A stretch of DNA of 64,000 bases from Echinarachnius parma (Eukaryota; Echinodermata; Echinoidea; Clypeasteroida; Echinarachniidae): assembly GCA_037951105.1 (NCBI GenBank), contig JBAMJV010009000.1:57572-121571 (forward strand), given 5' to 3'. The notes below the pieces were generated by a model that saw only the letters and a list, made by a program, of their open reading frames with translations, was not told the origin of the DNA and did no database searches. The position numbers and the translations under genes were made by a program. Below are positions 51,819 to 63,490 of this stretch, piece after piece (within the stretch, counting starts at the first letter, position 1; each line of letters starts with the position of its first letter).

Positions 51819-52034
51819 ACATTAGGAAGCTCAATCTGCTTGGCAACTTTCTTGCCTATTTCAAAATGATATTTACATGAGATTTACTTGCCCGACATAC
51901 ATTTTTACTTGCCCTGGGCAATCTGGCAAGTGCTGGTGTCGAGCCCTGCATATTAGATACCATGTCAAATTGTCAATGTACATGTAACGTATACAGCCCA
52001 GAGGGGAAGAAAAATAACCCGTTTTATATTGAAA

Positions 52035-52193
52035 CAGTAGACCTTGGTATAAAGTGCTCTAATAACATAGAACCCTCATAACAAGGCAATTTTGATGGTC
52101 CAAGCTATTGTTATTATTTAAAACGTGATTATATAACAAGATAAGTGATATACATGAACAAGGTAATTTTCATGGTCCCAAGGTTCCACTGTA
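52035..52193. mobile_element. Tc1/mariner-type MITE, copy 2
   Basis: Diverged left end CAGTAGACCTTGGTATAA; right end AAGGTTCCACTG followed by TA. Same family as 7734-7888. Confidence 0.65.
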
Positions 52194-53035
52194 CATCTAC
52201 TCTTGGTCAGGTGAATATGATTTGAATAGACATCTCGTCCTATGAGCTTTGATTTTACAAACTGTTTTTTAAAGTTACTAATTATGTCAATAAAGCTATA
52301 AAAAAATATATGGATTAGGTGGAAATAACTGCAATAACAAATATGCATAGATCTCTAGAGAGTAAACACTAAATATTTTATGCAAGTGAAATGTCACAGT
52401 CTATGTTCCTTCTGAGCACTGTGGTACAATGCATACTTACAAGTTCAAACTACTTCAAAGAGATCTACACCAAGTGCATACATTTAACAAATTCGATCAT
52501 GCATTTTAATGGTACTTTTTGTATTAAAGGGACTGGTAACTGTTGGGACGTTTTGAATCATGTTTTATTGCAGAATTCCCTGTGAACATGTTATGGCACA
52601 AAGATTTTTGGCTTAGATACAGGGAAAATGAAAATAAAGAAAATAAAAACAAAACTGGACTCAGAGAAGCAAAATATGCAATGCTTGAATACAAAATGAG
52701 AAAATCTGTACAAATCAAACAGAATTGCCATATGTTACATTCAACTTACAGTATGAAGTGACAGTATGAAGTGTCATACTGACACTGTCATAATATTTGC
52801 AATTTTTGCAATTTGGTAATACTATTCCAAAAGCTAATCAGGCACTGTTTTCTTACAGTACACATGGCACAACATACACAGTATTGGTTGACATAATTGA
52901 TTGCCTGGTAACATACATGACATGTGCTTGCAAGAGTCATTAAGAGTATGCACATTCAATTTGTTACCATCAGCAAGATGACTCAAAATATTTCAAATTA
53001 TTATCATAAACCCTATTCAAGAATCTGTAGCTTTT

Positions 53036-53128
53036 AACCCGTTCAGGACGGACCGATTTTGCTATAACATGCATTCTCCATCTACAGACTCCTGCCCGAG
53101 TATTTTCGGGACCAGTCCTGAACGGGTT
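53036..53128. mobile_element. AACCCGTTCAGGAC mini-element
   Basis: AACCCGTTCAGGAC at the left, GTCCTGAACGGGTT at the right; 93 bp. Confidence 0.75.
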
Positions 53129-53416
53129 GAGGTGGTTTCAGACGTGCGGTACCATCTTGTGAACACATTGTGCATGGGGCAAAATACACACTGGCTCAGT
53201 GTTCCACAAACAAGCCTAGTTACAAATGGAGAACGGCGGTGTACATAGCATTTCCAACAGTGCTCTCTAGACTCTCTCTTTAAAATGTCCAGATTGATAA
53301 AATATCGAACATTGAATCAATATACAAATCCTAAACCTTGCAACATTCTATAGCAAGTGTCTGATAGCAAAAAGCAGACAATAATGATGTATAAAAGAAA
53401 GGAAGCATACATGTAC

Positions 53417-53552
53417 CTTGAAGAACAGCTGGTAGATGATTGTGTTTTACGTGTTTTGGTGAGAATCAGTTATAGAATCCACATTGTCTTCTTGGTCACA
53501 GTAAACAGGTGAAGATGGTTATGTCAAAGATGCAGAGCTTTTACAAGGGTAT
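53417..53552 (-). other. Possible non-coding 5' exon of KMT2E
   Basis: A 136-nt segment flanked by an acceptor (TTCTGTTCGTACACAG) and a donor (GTACAT after CTTCAAG). It contains stops in all frames, as expected of 5' UTR. It lies upstream of the inferred acceptor of exon 1. Chance occurrence is possible. Confidence 0.3.
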
Positions 53553-54630
53553 CTGTGTACGAACAGAAAATGAACATGTTAGATAATAATTATACTTGAT
53601 GTAAATGAATAGATAACACAAAGGCTACACACTGGTTTTTGTTTATGATCATAAATTATGTTAGTGGCCCCAAAAATACATTAGGGCAGTTCCACGGTAA
53701 CGGAAGGACATTCATTCAGACGCATTTAAACAAATTAAATCAAATATTTCTAGGATCCTGCTTTTGATTCATCATTGTAAATGACATTTCTGAGACTCTT
53801 GGAGGGACACCTTTGATTTCCACTATTTTTAAAATTCTGACCATGTCACGTTAATTAGATATGGACACTTATGAGGCCAGTAACAGAAGGACGGCAAAAT
53901 GGACATGGATTTTCATTTTTCAAGCTCATTTTTATCACCAAATCTCTGTGAAGTTACGAGGTCTTTATGTTATATTGGCTCATAGTCCATTCCCTAATGT
54001 TCAAAGAGTATGACAACACTTTTTTGACAAAAATATGTAAAGTTAATTGCTTCACTGTTCGGTAACAGGAGGACAGAGGATTTGATACATTAAAAATATA
54101 CTTTAAGGCACTCAAAAGACTGAAATTTGTATCTGAAAAAATACTGTGATATTCAATCATCCAATTTGGTACCTTAAAAAAGAAAAATACCAGAAAAGAT
54201 CGATAACAAATGAAGAATATCTAGAAATAAGCAAAGTGAAGTCCCATGTGTGGAGTTTCATGTATGGCTTCTCTTTCTCCTATAAGGAGACACCTGAGAA
54301 TTAAACAAATCATGTGAACTGAAGGATATAATTTTATCCAGAAAAAATAAATAAGATCTGAAATAAACCCAATTGGATGTTTTCACTTCGTGTCCACTTT
54401 CCAGTGGAATTGCCCATAAGTAGGCCCGCAATAAAGAAAACTAAGAGTATCATTTATATACGTAATACGAACACTGAATTTAATGAAAACGATTGTTGTG
54501 TTTTTAATATGTTGTTATAAATGTTGTTACAATAAGTTGCAGTTTAAACTAAAAGGGTTAAAGGCTTGGACAAGCCTATGGCCTTTTCCTTTCCCTCGCA
54601 TCCACTATACACTTATTCTTTTTATAAATA

Positions 54631-54922
54631 TACCTCGCACAAAAAGTTCCGCAATCAAGGTTTGCACATTAATAACTTTTTTATTACGCTATTACCATTC
54701 ATAAATTTGGTATCATTGGAAAGCGTGAATCCTCCTCTTTACATTGATATAACATTTGCTATGAATATTTTATCATCCAAATGTAGGGCAAAGTCAAAAG
54801 TGAACTGTTGCAAAATGCACTGATTTTGTCAACAGAGTGATACCAAATTTATCAATGGTAATAACCTAATAGAAAAGTTATTAATGCGCAAACCTCGCTT
54901 GCGGAACTTCTTGTGCGAAGTA
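54631..54922. mobile_element. Inverted-repeat element TACCTCGCACAAAAAGTTCC
   Basis: Arms of about 95 bp (GTTCCGCAATCAAGGTTTGC pairs with GCAAACCTCGCTTGCGGAAC). 292 bp, TA at both edges, inserted beside LINE 3' sequence. Confidence 0.8.
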
Positions 54923-55065
54923 TAGTTTCCTTGTAATGATGTACTCTGTGTAGATTTGAATTATGTTTTTATGCTCTTTGTGTTTTGCTTTTTTTTGTTT
55001 CCAATGTATATTCCATTATATTTTAAAAGATATGTGAAATAAACTGAACTTGAACTAAACTGATT
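54923..55065 (+). mobile_element. LINE 3' end-like segment
   Basis: Ends GAAATAAACTGAACTTGAAC, resembling 3' ends of CR1/L2-type LINEs. It directly follows an inverted-repeat element inserted at 54631-54922. Confidence 0.4.
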
Positions 55066-55722
55066 TATACATATTTAGAAATGAAATAGTTCAAGCATGA
55101 TTAAAGCCTGAAAGGGAAGCAATATATGCCAACATAATGATCATTTGGTGAACCAAAAATTGCCCATTTGCGACACACCCCCTTGCATGAATTTCGAGCC
55201 TGTGATGCAAGCAGTATGTTTGATTCTGAACAGAACATGATTTGTTGAATACAGTAGTATAGAGCAACATGAATTATTCATAGCAGGCATGACGACTGCG
55301 TGAGTGGGACGATGGTGCTTTCAATTCACCACTATACAAGACTCCATATTCCATAGAGAGCCACTGTACATAGTCATCATGAATATCTTCAGGCATACAC
55401 TTGTATGCCAGTCCTCACAGTACATGTCAATATTGGCATAGCTAGTGTCTAGTGATAGTAAAATAACAGTTTTTAACTTTGTAACCGACCGTCTTGGTCA
55501 AAAACCCTTTTTTATTATTACAAGCTAGGAATGTAATAACAGGAATCTCGTTGTTCTGAACTCTATCATTTCTAGTGAATACATGAAGGAAATTGCTTCA
55601 AACAGTACAATACCAATTTACGAAAATCATCAGTATATTGGTATTGGCATTTGTTTGTGGCAAAACTGAAAGAATGCTGCATAAAAATTAACCAATAACT
55701 GCCCATTGTTGGTGAAAGCCCG

Positions 55723-56046
55723 TTAAAGGGACTTAAATGTAGTAACATTGTCCAAATCCTCAAAATCCAATTGGAATTCTAGCGGTTCCCTCATACCTTG
55801 TTGTTTTAATTTTTACAATAAAAGCATGGGACAGGTTTTGGTTTTTCAAATTTCCCTTCCGTTAAAAAGATATTTACGATCGAGTTGTAACAGCTATTTT
55901 TGAATGATAACCGGGGTTTTACTTAGTCGTTTGTAATTGTGTATACTTTTTGAGCATGGTGAAGTTATAACTATTATTTTGTACCGTAATGGTGCAGGTT
56001 TTGGTTACTAAAGTTAAGTTTGACCAATACTCAACTATCCCTTTAA
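55723..56046. mobile_element. Chimeric TTAAAGGG element
   Basis: The left part (AGTAACATTGTCCAAATCC) matches the 5397 family; the right part (TTTTACTTAGTCGTTTGTAA to CTCAACTATCCCTTTAA) matches the 43824 family. TTAA lies at each edge. Confidence 0.7.
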
Positions 56047-58129
56047 AAGGGGATCCGGTAAATTTGTTGACAAGTGTAAAAAGTGATGAATGGTTGATAC
56101 AATGTCGAATGTGTATTGTTTATTCCCTTAATAATAATGCATCTTATTTGTCTTATTCTCCTAATAATAATGCATCTTATTTGTCTTATTCTCTTAATAA
56201 TATGCATTCAGCATGCCATTGCCGACATCCGACCATAAACAAAGCCTAAACTGTAATTGTAAACAGCATGATAAGTTGATCGTCAATACATAATGAAGAG
56301 GATCGTCAGACACAGAATTTCTTTCTTTTCGGGAAAAATACTGCATATCGGTATGAAACTTCGCGCACAAAAATTGCAAATTTTTTCAAATATTCTGAGG
56401 ATTTGAAGTATCTCAAACATTTTCATTTTTAACTCACAATTCATGTGATAATTGATATTGGCCTGATTCCGTAACCATGAATATCAAAAAGACATTCTTC
56501 CCTGAGTACAGTAGTCTTGAAACTTTGCGCCACCATACCCTGCCATTGACTTAACACGCATTCCCGTGTAGCAAACTTTTTCAATGGTAGTTGGTAGTGT
56601 GACTGTGAAGTAAGGATGCACAATTTTGTGCGCATTAGCATCCTAGCACGTGCAGAGTTCTATGGAGATTGCGCGATCTGAAAGTTAATTTCAGAATAAA
56701 GGAGCATTTTGTGCAGCCTTTCGACAACAAATCTGTTCTTTTGGGGGGATTTCAATATAATTTGCTGATTCTTCTTCCTCCATAATTCTGTTTCAACACC
56801 AAAGTTGTGATTTATGAAAAAGACAACAAAAAGTGAGTTTTTCCTAAAGAAATATCAATCTTTGTTTGCTAATTTTGTGATTGATTAGTAAGTAATGTGT
56901 GCTCTTTCATTTGGCATCAGAAACTTCCTAAGTCGCCATGTACATGTACGTGTTCTAATTTTTGCTTATCGTTGATATGATGCACAAAGTCAAAGTTTCA
57001 TGCGCAAAATTTCAATACTTGTCCATACACTTCTCTCTACAAGTAGCGCCAACAATTCGCCCATGCAGTTGCAGCCATGGCGGCGCCAAGTGCTGCAAAC
57101 AGAAATATGATTACGCAAGCCGTTGCCACGGGGGCAGCTTTTTAAAACCAACGCAACAGTAATCAGTATTAAGTAACCTCACAAACCACTCATCCACTGC
57201 CCTGGGGCCTGGCACAGTGTCGACGTCAACACTGTTGCCCGACGGTTTAAAAAAGCCTGTGGCCGATTTGTGTTGCACACTTGCCATACAACAAATTTAG
57301 ATTGTTATTTTGAAGCATACAAACTTGTTTAGTATAGCCACTGCAGGGGGTTGCATTACCGAACGGGTTGTATTTCCGGACATGCAAATTCACATAGGAA
57401 AAAAGTTCAATTTTGAAAGTTGAATTTGAAAGTCGGCATTAACGGAGGATAATAAATGGATGTTTAGCAAACATTTCCCACCATTTCCTGAAGAAAATAA
57501 GCGTCCTGAGGCGTTATACTTGGGTTTTGCCGCGCACCAGTGGCAGCGCGCATGTCAATGACATTCCCATGCAAAACAATCACGTTCGGTGCATTCGGTT
57601 AATACAACACACAATTTTGCGTCAGGAAGAGGCTTCTTTTTTGGAAGGGTTTACACGAAAGTTGATTTGGAGAAAAATTGGTAAATTCTTGAAGATTATG
57701 TATTTACTATTTTACATCAAATGTGTTCTTATCTTAGTTTAAGACTTTATGAGTTTATGCAGATGCTCGTATAATTTCCATTTTGATTTTAAATTTAATT
57801 TTATTCATCTGTTTGTTTTATGCTGTCAAACTAACGGTATCCGGTCAATAGGACACGATACCATACTCCCAAGGCAAAGCCTAAAAATCATGAAAATTAT
57901 GTAATTTTTCCTCTCACATTGCCATTGGTTTTTATTTATGTCTCCTCTTTTTCAAAACTCTTCAATATTCATCATCATTCATTCAAATTCAATTCTTGTC
58001 ATTCATTTGTTTGTTGATTTGTGATTTAATTTAGGTAGTGGAAATGTCAGTATCATTAATTCAACATTCATGAGACATTATCTAGAGTTTGAAATCTTAT
58101 TCACATTTTAAAAATTATATGAACAGATT

Positions 58130-58500
58130 GAAGGAACCTGCCCATCCAGACCAGTATCGCCGAAACGCTCAGTCGCCGCGCCTTAGCCCCATACGTTCAC
58201 TACGAATGTATTGAACCCAATGCCGTGAACGCGACGATAGATGGTTCATTTCCCTGATAAAATATCATTTTTACTCTACGAACACAACATATTTACCTTA
58301 TCTAAGTTAATAAAACGATAACTAGATTATCTCCAGATCACTGTCCAAATGATACAATCCTCGAAACAAAGCAGGTAACTTGGACATCAACGTTTTAAAA
58401 ACGTAAACGTGTGTTTACAAACACCAAACTTATTCCGTTCATCATCACACACCGACATGTATCTTGCTTGCTCAACGATGGCGGCCATTAAAGATGTGAG
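58130..58500. promoter_or_regulatory. Promoter-like zone with YY1-type element
   Basis: Richer in CG dinucleotides than its surroundings. It ends in ACGATGGCGGCCATT, which matches the YY1 consensus AANATGGCGGC typical of start-site-proximal promoters. It could drive the plus-strand exon at 58478 and, if bidirectional, transcription toward KMT2E. No TATA box is obvious. Confidence 0.4.
58478..58495 (+). CDS. Possible first coding exon of a divergent gene (MAAIKD)
   Basis: ATG GCG GCC ATT AAA GAT followed at once by GTGAGT, a consensus donor, in phase 0. The ATG lies in a YY1-type element, a common start-site arrangement. No downstream exon was recognised before 64000, so the rest would lie outside the window or be unrecognised. 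Product unknown. Confidence 0.35.
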
Positions 58501-59924
58501 TGACGGGTCGCCGTATCTGCACGCAGAGGGATCGGCTAAAGAGAATCCAGTCGATCGGACTATATATTATACACGTTGTACGTATGGGTGCAGAATACCA
58601 TAATGTGGGTATACAGAGGATGCATAATAATGCAGGCCTTGTATTGGTATACATGCATTGTACCGAAGATATGCATTGCATTATGCATTAATGGAGTGGA
58701 GTGTTGTGTGGTAAATTACATAGGGTAACTGTATAATATACTTGGTAAAGCACATAATTTTAGGTGCCAATTGGCAATTCGTATACTGTAACAAGATATT
58801 TGGCTATTTTCGAGTATCTCTCACATGGTATGCCTTTGGTATTATTTGGTTTCTTCTAGTCTAGAGATACTTACGGTTTGAACACGATAGTTGCATGGAT
58901 CATAATCATCACCCCATTATGATTTCCTTGCCAAAATCGGCCCAACCTGAAATGGATTAGAGTTTAGACCATCATAATTTGTCTTTATCTATAATCTATA
59001 TCTGTATGATATATAATCGATAGGCCGATAGTGACGATGACAATTTACAGTAGAACCTAATCGGGAATAATAATAACTTAGTGTTTGGTAATAAGAAACT
59101 TATAATGATTATGATGATGAGTAATAATAACAATAATAATTATAATAATAATAATGTAATAATAATAATATTAACTTGAAATCATAATAATGGTACCACA
59201 TAAGAAATCATTTTTTAATTTCTGTATGCCATGACCGTCTGAAGATAACATAAACATTGTTTTTTAAAATGTAACATTTGAGAAATGAGAGTACATAATT
59301 TTATATCGATATGTTAAAAATTAATCAAATACGAGTCACTGATTGGCTAAATACAGTCACGTGATTTCAATTTAATTCAGTATGTAACATGGAAGAGCGC
59401 AACGTCACTCATCAGGGCATGCTCAGACCCGCGATATATCGATAGAGAAGAATGGCACAAAATGATAGCGATGCTATCGATTGCAGGTGATAGTAACATG
59501 CTGGAAGTCATTATAGTTTGCGCGTACGAGCGCGAATGTACGCGCACTCAAGAGGGACTATTATGACGTCACAATGACTTGTCAATAAAAAAAATCCACA
59601 ATTCTAATCGAGCTCAGAAGCTAAAAGTGCTAAAAGTGTAAAGATGTGTTACTTTTGTACATAAACTAAGTCATATATGAAATGTTCCCTCAAAATCTAT
59701 TTTGTGAAGTCCGTCGACTACGTCTCGGGACTGACATATATCTTCCCTCAATATCACTTCAAATCCCTCGGAGAGATGCACTCCGTATATATGTTCCCTC
59801 TACATGCCGCCTAGCTATACAATCAGACTTCCCACCTCTCTGCTACAATGATGCTTTTTAACGTCATTTTGGGGCAAAACACATTATGTGGACTAAAACT
59901 TAAAAGCATAGGCAGGGGCTGCAA

Positions 59925-59944
59925 CCCCCCCCCCCCCCCCCCCC
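59925..59944. repeat. Poly-C run (20)
   Basis: Twenty C followed by ACCCCC repeats. Confidence 0.9.
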
Positions 59945-60164
59945 ACCCCCACCCCCACCGGCGCGATAGTTTTGAAAAAATATTCAGGGGGAAACGCCTC
60001 AAATTCGGGCAACAGTATATAAAGTCCCGGCAAAGTCATGTCGGGCAAGTATGTCATATTCGGGTAAGCCATCCAATACCGATGGGGCAAACTCATGACC
60101 GTATAGGTAGGCCTATATAGGGTAAACTCATGTCACGTTCAGGCATCACTGCATTTAATTTTAG

Positions 60165-60196
60165 ATAGATAGATACTGATAGATAGATAGATAGAT
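60165..60196. repeat. (GATA)n microsatellite
   Basis: Imperfect GATA repeat; a longer one of about twelve units lies at 62074-62120 and a six-unit run at 34171-34193. Confidence 0.9.
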
Positions 60197-60370
60197 AAGT
60201 ACAAGTTCTGCTCGGAGTCGAAATGTATAGAAAACAACGACATTCAATAAGATACTCCGTGGACAATTCTTTAAGGAGATATTTCGGCCATAGGCCTTTG
60301 TCAAACTGACAAATTTTAATTCATAATTGCATCAACAAAAACAAAAAGCGAATCCAAGATAGATAGATAA

Positions 60371-60560
60371 GATAGATATATTAAGCAAATAACCATCGAC
60401 TGGGAGGGTGATGGCAAAACTATACGTGCCGAGGTGATCTGCGAAGGTACTGTCATGCCGAGGCGCAGCCGAGGCATGATAGTTACCTTCGCAGATCACC
60501 GAGGCAACGTTTTGCATCCATCACCCGAGTAAGGAGATTTGGTTATTTGGTTTATATCCC
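60371..60560. mobile_element. Hairpin element, copy 1
   Basis: Arms contain GAGGTGATCTGCGAAGGTA and its complement around CATGCCGAGGCGCAGCCGAG; outer parts AAATAACCA and TGGTTATTTGG pair. Confidence 0.75.
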
Positions 60561-61088
60561 TCATATTATTTTGATCACAAGCGACCTATAACTAACACAA
60601 AGGACTCAAAAGTTTGGAACAATGAGCAATTGATTGAGTCTTTTATTTTCATTTTGTCAATCCTGCACATTAACACGATTTATGATTAAAAGGTTAAGAC
60701 GCTAAATACCATTGTCTATTCAGCGTAACGGCGCGTAAACTTTGTGCAGCGCGCTACATTTATGCGCACTAACGCGCACACGCGTACCTGCGCGGCCACA
60801 AGGGTTCGCATTGGCTGATGCTGCGTTCTGGGTTGTCATGGGAACAAAAGAAGTCGGTTGTAAACGTTCGCTGATTCCTAATTTATAGGTTGTTAACAAC
60901 GTGCCCTATGAGACTACATGCGTATCAGCAATTTACTATAACACCCTAGGCAGGGCCAAAAAGTTCGTTGTCCTCGACAAAAAAGGTACTGTACAAAAGT
61001 ACTATATGAGATTGGGATTTGATGGGAGAAATTATACCTGAACACGTGACGGCGTTTCGACCAATCACATGGCTAGAATATTATCATG

Positions 61089-61292
61089 AGGGATATAAAG
61101 ATATATTAAACAAATATACCATGCACTGAGAGCCTCTAGTTGAAATTATGGATTCCGAGGTGACAGGAAAAGCACTATGTTCTGAGGGTCGTAGACCCGA
61201 AGAACATAGTGCTTTTTCTATCACCGAGGAATCCATAATTTCACTAGTGGCTCGAAATAGTGCATGATATATTTGTTTTATATCCTTTATAT
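61089..61292. mobile_element. Hairpin element, copy 2
   Basis: GCACTATGTTCTGAGGGTC pairs across to GAAGAACATAGTGC, with AAATTATGGATTCC and GGAATCCATAATTT outside; tips GGATATAAAG and CTTTATATCC. Confidence 0.8.
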
Positions 61293-61916
61293 CCGCATAA
61301 TCATAATCATCGCAACAAATAATTATTTCAATTAAATTAAAGAAAAATATAAAGAAAAACAAAACATTGATCATGGAACCATCACTGCACTGACTATGTT
61401 CTGTTTGTGACACTGACCCCCTTTGCGCAATAGTCCTAGCGCAGAGCGCGCATTGCGCTATCTTTCCATTCATGGTTACGCGCCTTAACAACTAATGCGC
61501 ACCCAAATGCAAAACGCGCGCATCAAAGTGAATAATTAACCTGCTTTACAGTACGCACGTGTAATTGTATGGAGAAAATAGTTATTCGTACATTACACAT
61601 ACAGCTAGTGCAGTGCACACCGCGGCCGATTGTTAAATGACGATACGGTCACGACCACAGAAGGACAACGATGCACGATGCGCACCATTGTTGTAATTTT
61701 TAAATTCGAATACCGCTACCGTATACATGAAATGCATCTCTAGAATATTCTTTGGAACTTATTGATATTCACGGGTGAAAATATGCTGTATTTCTTTTTA
61801 AATAACTCTTTGAGAAATCTCGTCGAGCATCTTTCGCAAGCTAAAACAAGATCTCTTCTCGCAGGGAAGTTTTATAACACGCATCTCTATGGCTCAATAT
61901 GATCACCCGGCGTCTA

Positions 61917-61962
61917 TGACGTCATTCATGGAATAGCATTTACTATTCCATGAATGACGTCA
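61917..61962. repeat. 46-bp palindrome carrying TGACGTCA at both tips
   Basis: TGACGTCATTCATGGAATAG pairs with its complement around a 6-bp loop. TGACGTCA is the CREB/ATF consensus. Confidence 0.85.
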
Positions 61963-62073
61963 CGCATATCACATTTTTCTCCATGGGCATTACTATGTTT
62001 CGTCACATGACGCTATGTAGACCAATCACTGAACAGGATTTCATTCATGTAGGATATAAATATATATATAGAT

Positions 62074-62120
<47 letters not shown>

Positions 62121-62140
62121 CTATCTATATACTTCTTCTA

Positions 62141-62175
62141 TTTCTAATTGGGTACTCGACAGGTATCCCCCTCCC
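62141..62175 (-). mobile_element. Second copy of the 20.2-kb LINE's 3' end
   Basis: TTGGGTACTCGACAGG preceded by (CTTCTATTTCTA)-like repeats matches 20183-20218, next to a (GATA)n run. Probably a very short 5'-truncated insertion. Confidence 0.5.
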
Positions 62176-62914
62176 ACGGAGAAGATTTTTAATTTATATA
62201 TACACTTAAAATGGTGCAATTTGGTGCACGTCACACAAGCAGCCAGAGCAATGCCAGCCTACACTGGAACTACGTGGCCCGGTATACCGGAAAAAATACT
62301 CACCCCAGACCATACGTAAGTTACACAACAAACTGAGATAATCTGTTCGCGCGCAAAGCGCGCAGCGAAAATTGAAAGTGGATGTATAAATTACGTTTCT
62401 AACATAATATTAGAATTCATACAACTAATGTTTTCTTTCCCACGTACTCGTATACAGATACACACACACACAACAAAAATCCTCCCCTAAAACCTGGAGG
62501 GGATGATTGTACATGTCATCCCCCCTACCTTGTGAGGTGGGGGGATGCATCCCCCTCATCCCCCCGTTGTCTACGCCCCTGCTTTGATACAATCTCGTTT
62601 GAGATTGATTACAGTACCAAAATATTCAATAATTATTATCATTGTATTTCTGTGGATAGTTACTGGTCTTACGCCATCTACGGTAAAAGCATTATAATTC
62701 TCATGTACAAGTTTCAACTATGGTTTCAAGGGTTCAACCATCCATCGATGTATGAAGCACATTTAGTAATTTACTAAAATAATGTGGAGAGATGTTTTTT
62801 AGTAAAGGAACTAGCAAAGGGGAGTATGCGGAATTGTTGATGTTCAGAAATATTAAATTTGTAACCATATATTATGCCCCCATGTGATGTATTTACTATA
62901 CTATTCTGTTACGT

Positions 62915-63452
62915 TGGTATAGAGGGCGCTGCACGAAATACATTTGTTGTGAGGTAATGAAAAACTGAGTGTAAAATTTGAAAGAGCATACAATTTGAAT
63001 GACAGAATAAACTTTTTTTTGGATCAAAATCGGTTCAGAGATGCCTGAAATATCCATAAATATAACTATTTGTAATTATGGGGACCCACAATAATTCAAC
63101 AAATTTGAACCATACGTTAAAAAAATATGCTTACACTTTTCAAAAATGTACAAAAGATGTTTTTGAATAGTTGTTGATCTCTCAATTGAGTTATTATTTT
63201 AACAAAGTATCACACGCAAAATTTTAAATAAGAATTGGTTGAAAAAACATGAGTTTTTAGAGAGCGCCCTCTTGAGTTTTAATGGCTCTTTTTAAATGAT
63301 AACAGGCCTTTTACTTAGTTTTTTGTAATTTGTTATACATTTCGAACATGGTTATATCTATTATATTTATTAGTTTGGTGCAGGTTTTGGTTACTAAAAT
63401 TCAGTTTGACCAAAACTGTACTCTATATACCAAAACTCAACTATCCCTTTAA
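62915..63452. mobile_element. TTAAAGGG-family MITE, left end lost
   Basis: TTGGTATAGAGGGCGCTGC to CAAAACTCAACTATCCCTTT; closely matches 44397-43824 in reverse. A 23-G run follows. Confidence 0.75.
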
Positions 63453-63467
63453 TGACCTTTTTTTGGA

Positions 63468-63490
63468 GGGGGGGGGGGGGGGGGGGGGGG
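63468..63490. repeat. Poly-G run (23)
   Basis: Twenty-three G preceded by TTTTTTTGGA. Confidence 0.9.

Noticed and set aside
57078..57149. Short plus-strand frame MAAPSAANRNMITQAV with good start context
   Set aside because: 22 codons then TAA, with no donor and no recognised family. Possibly part of a CpG-rich repeat or a leader; not supportable as a gene.
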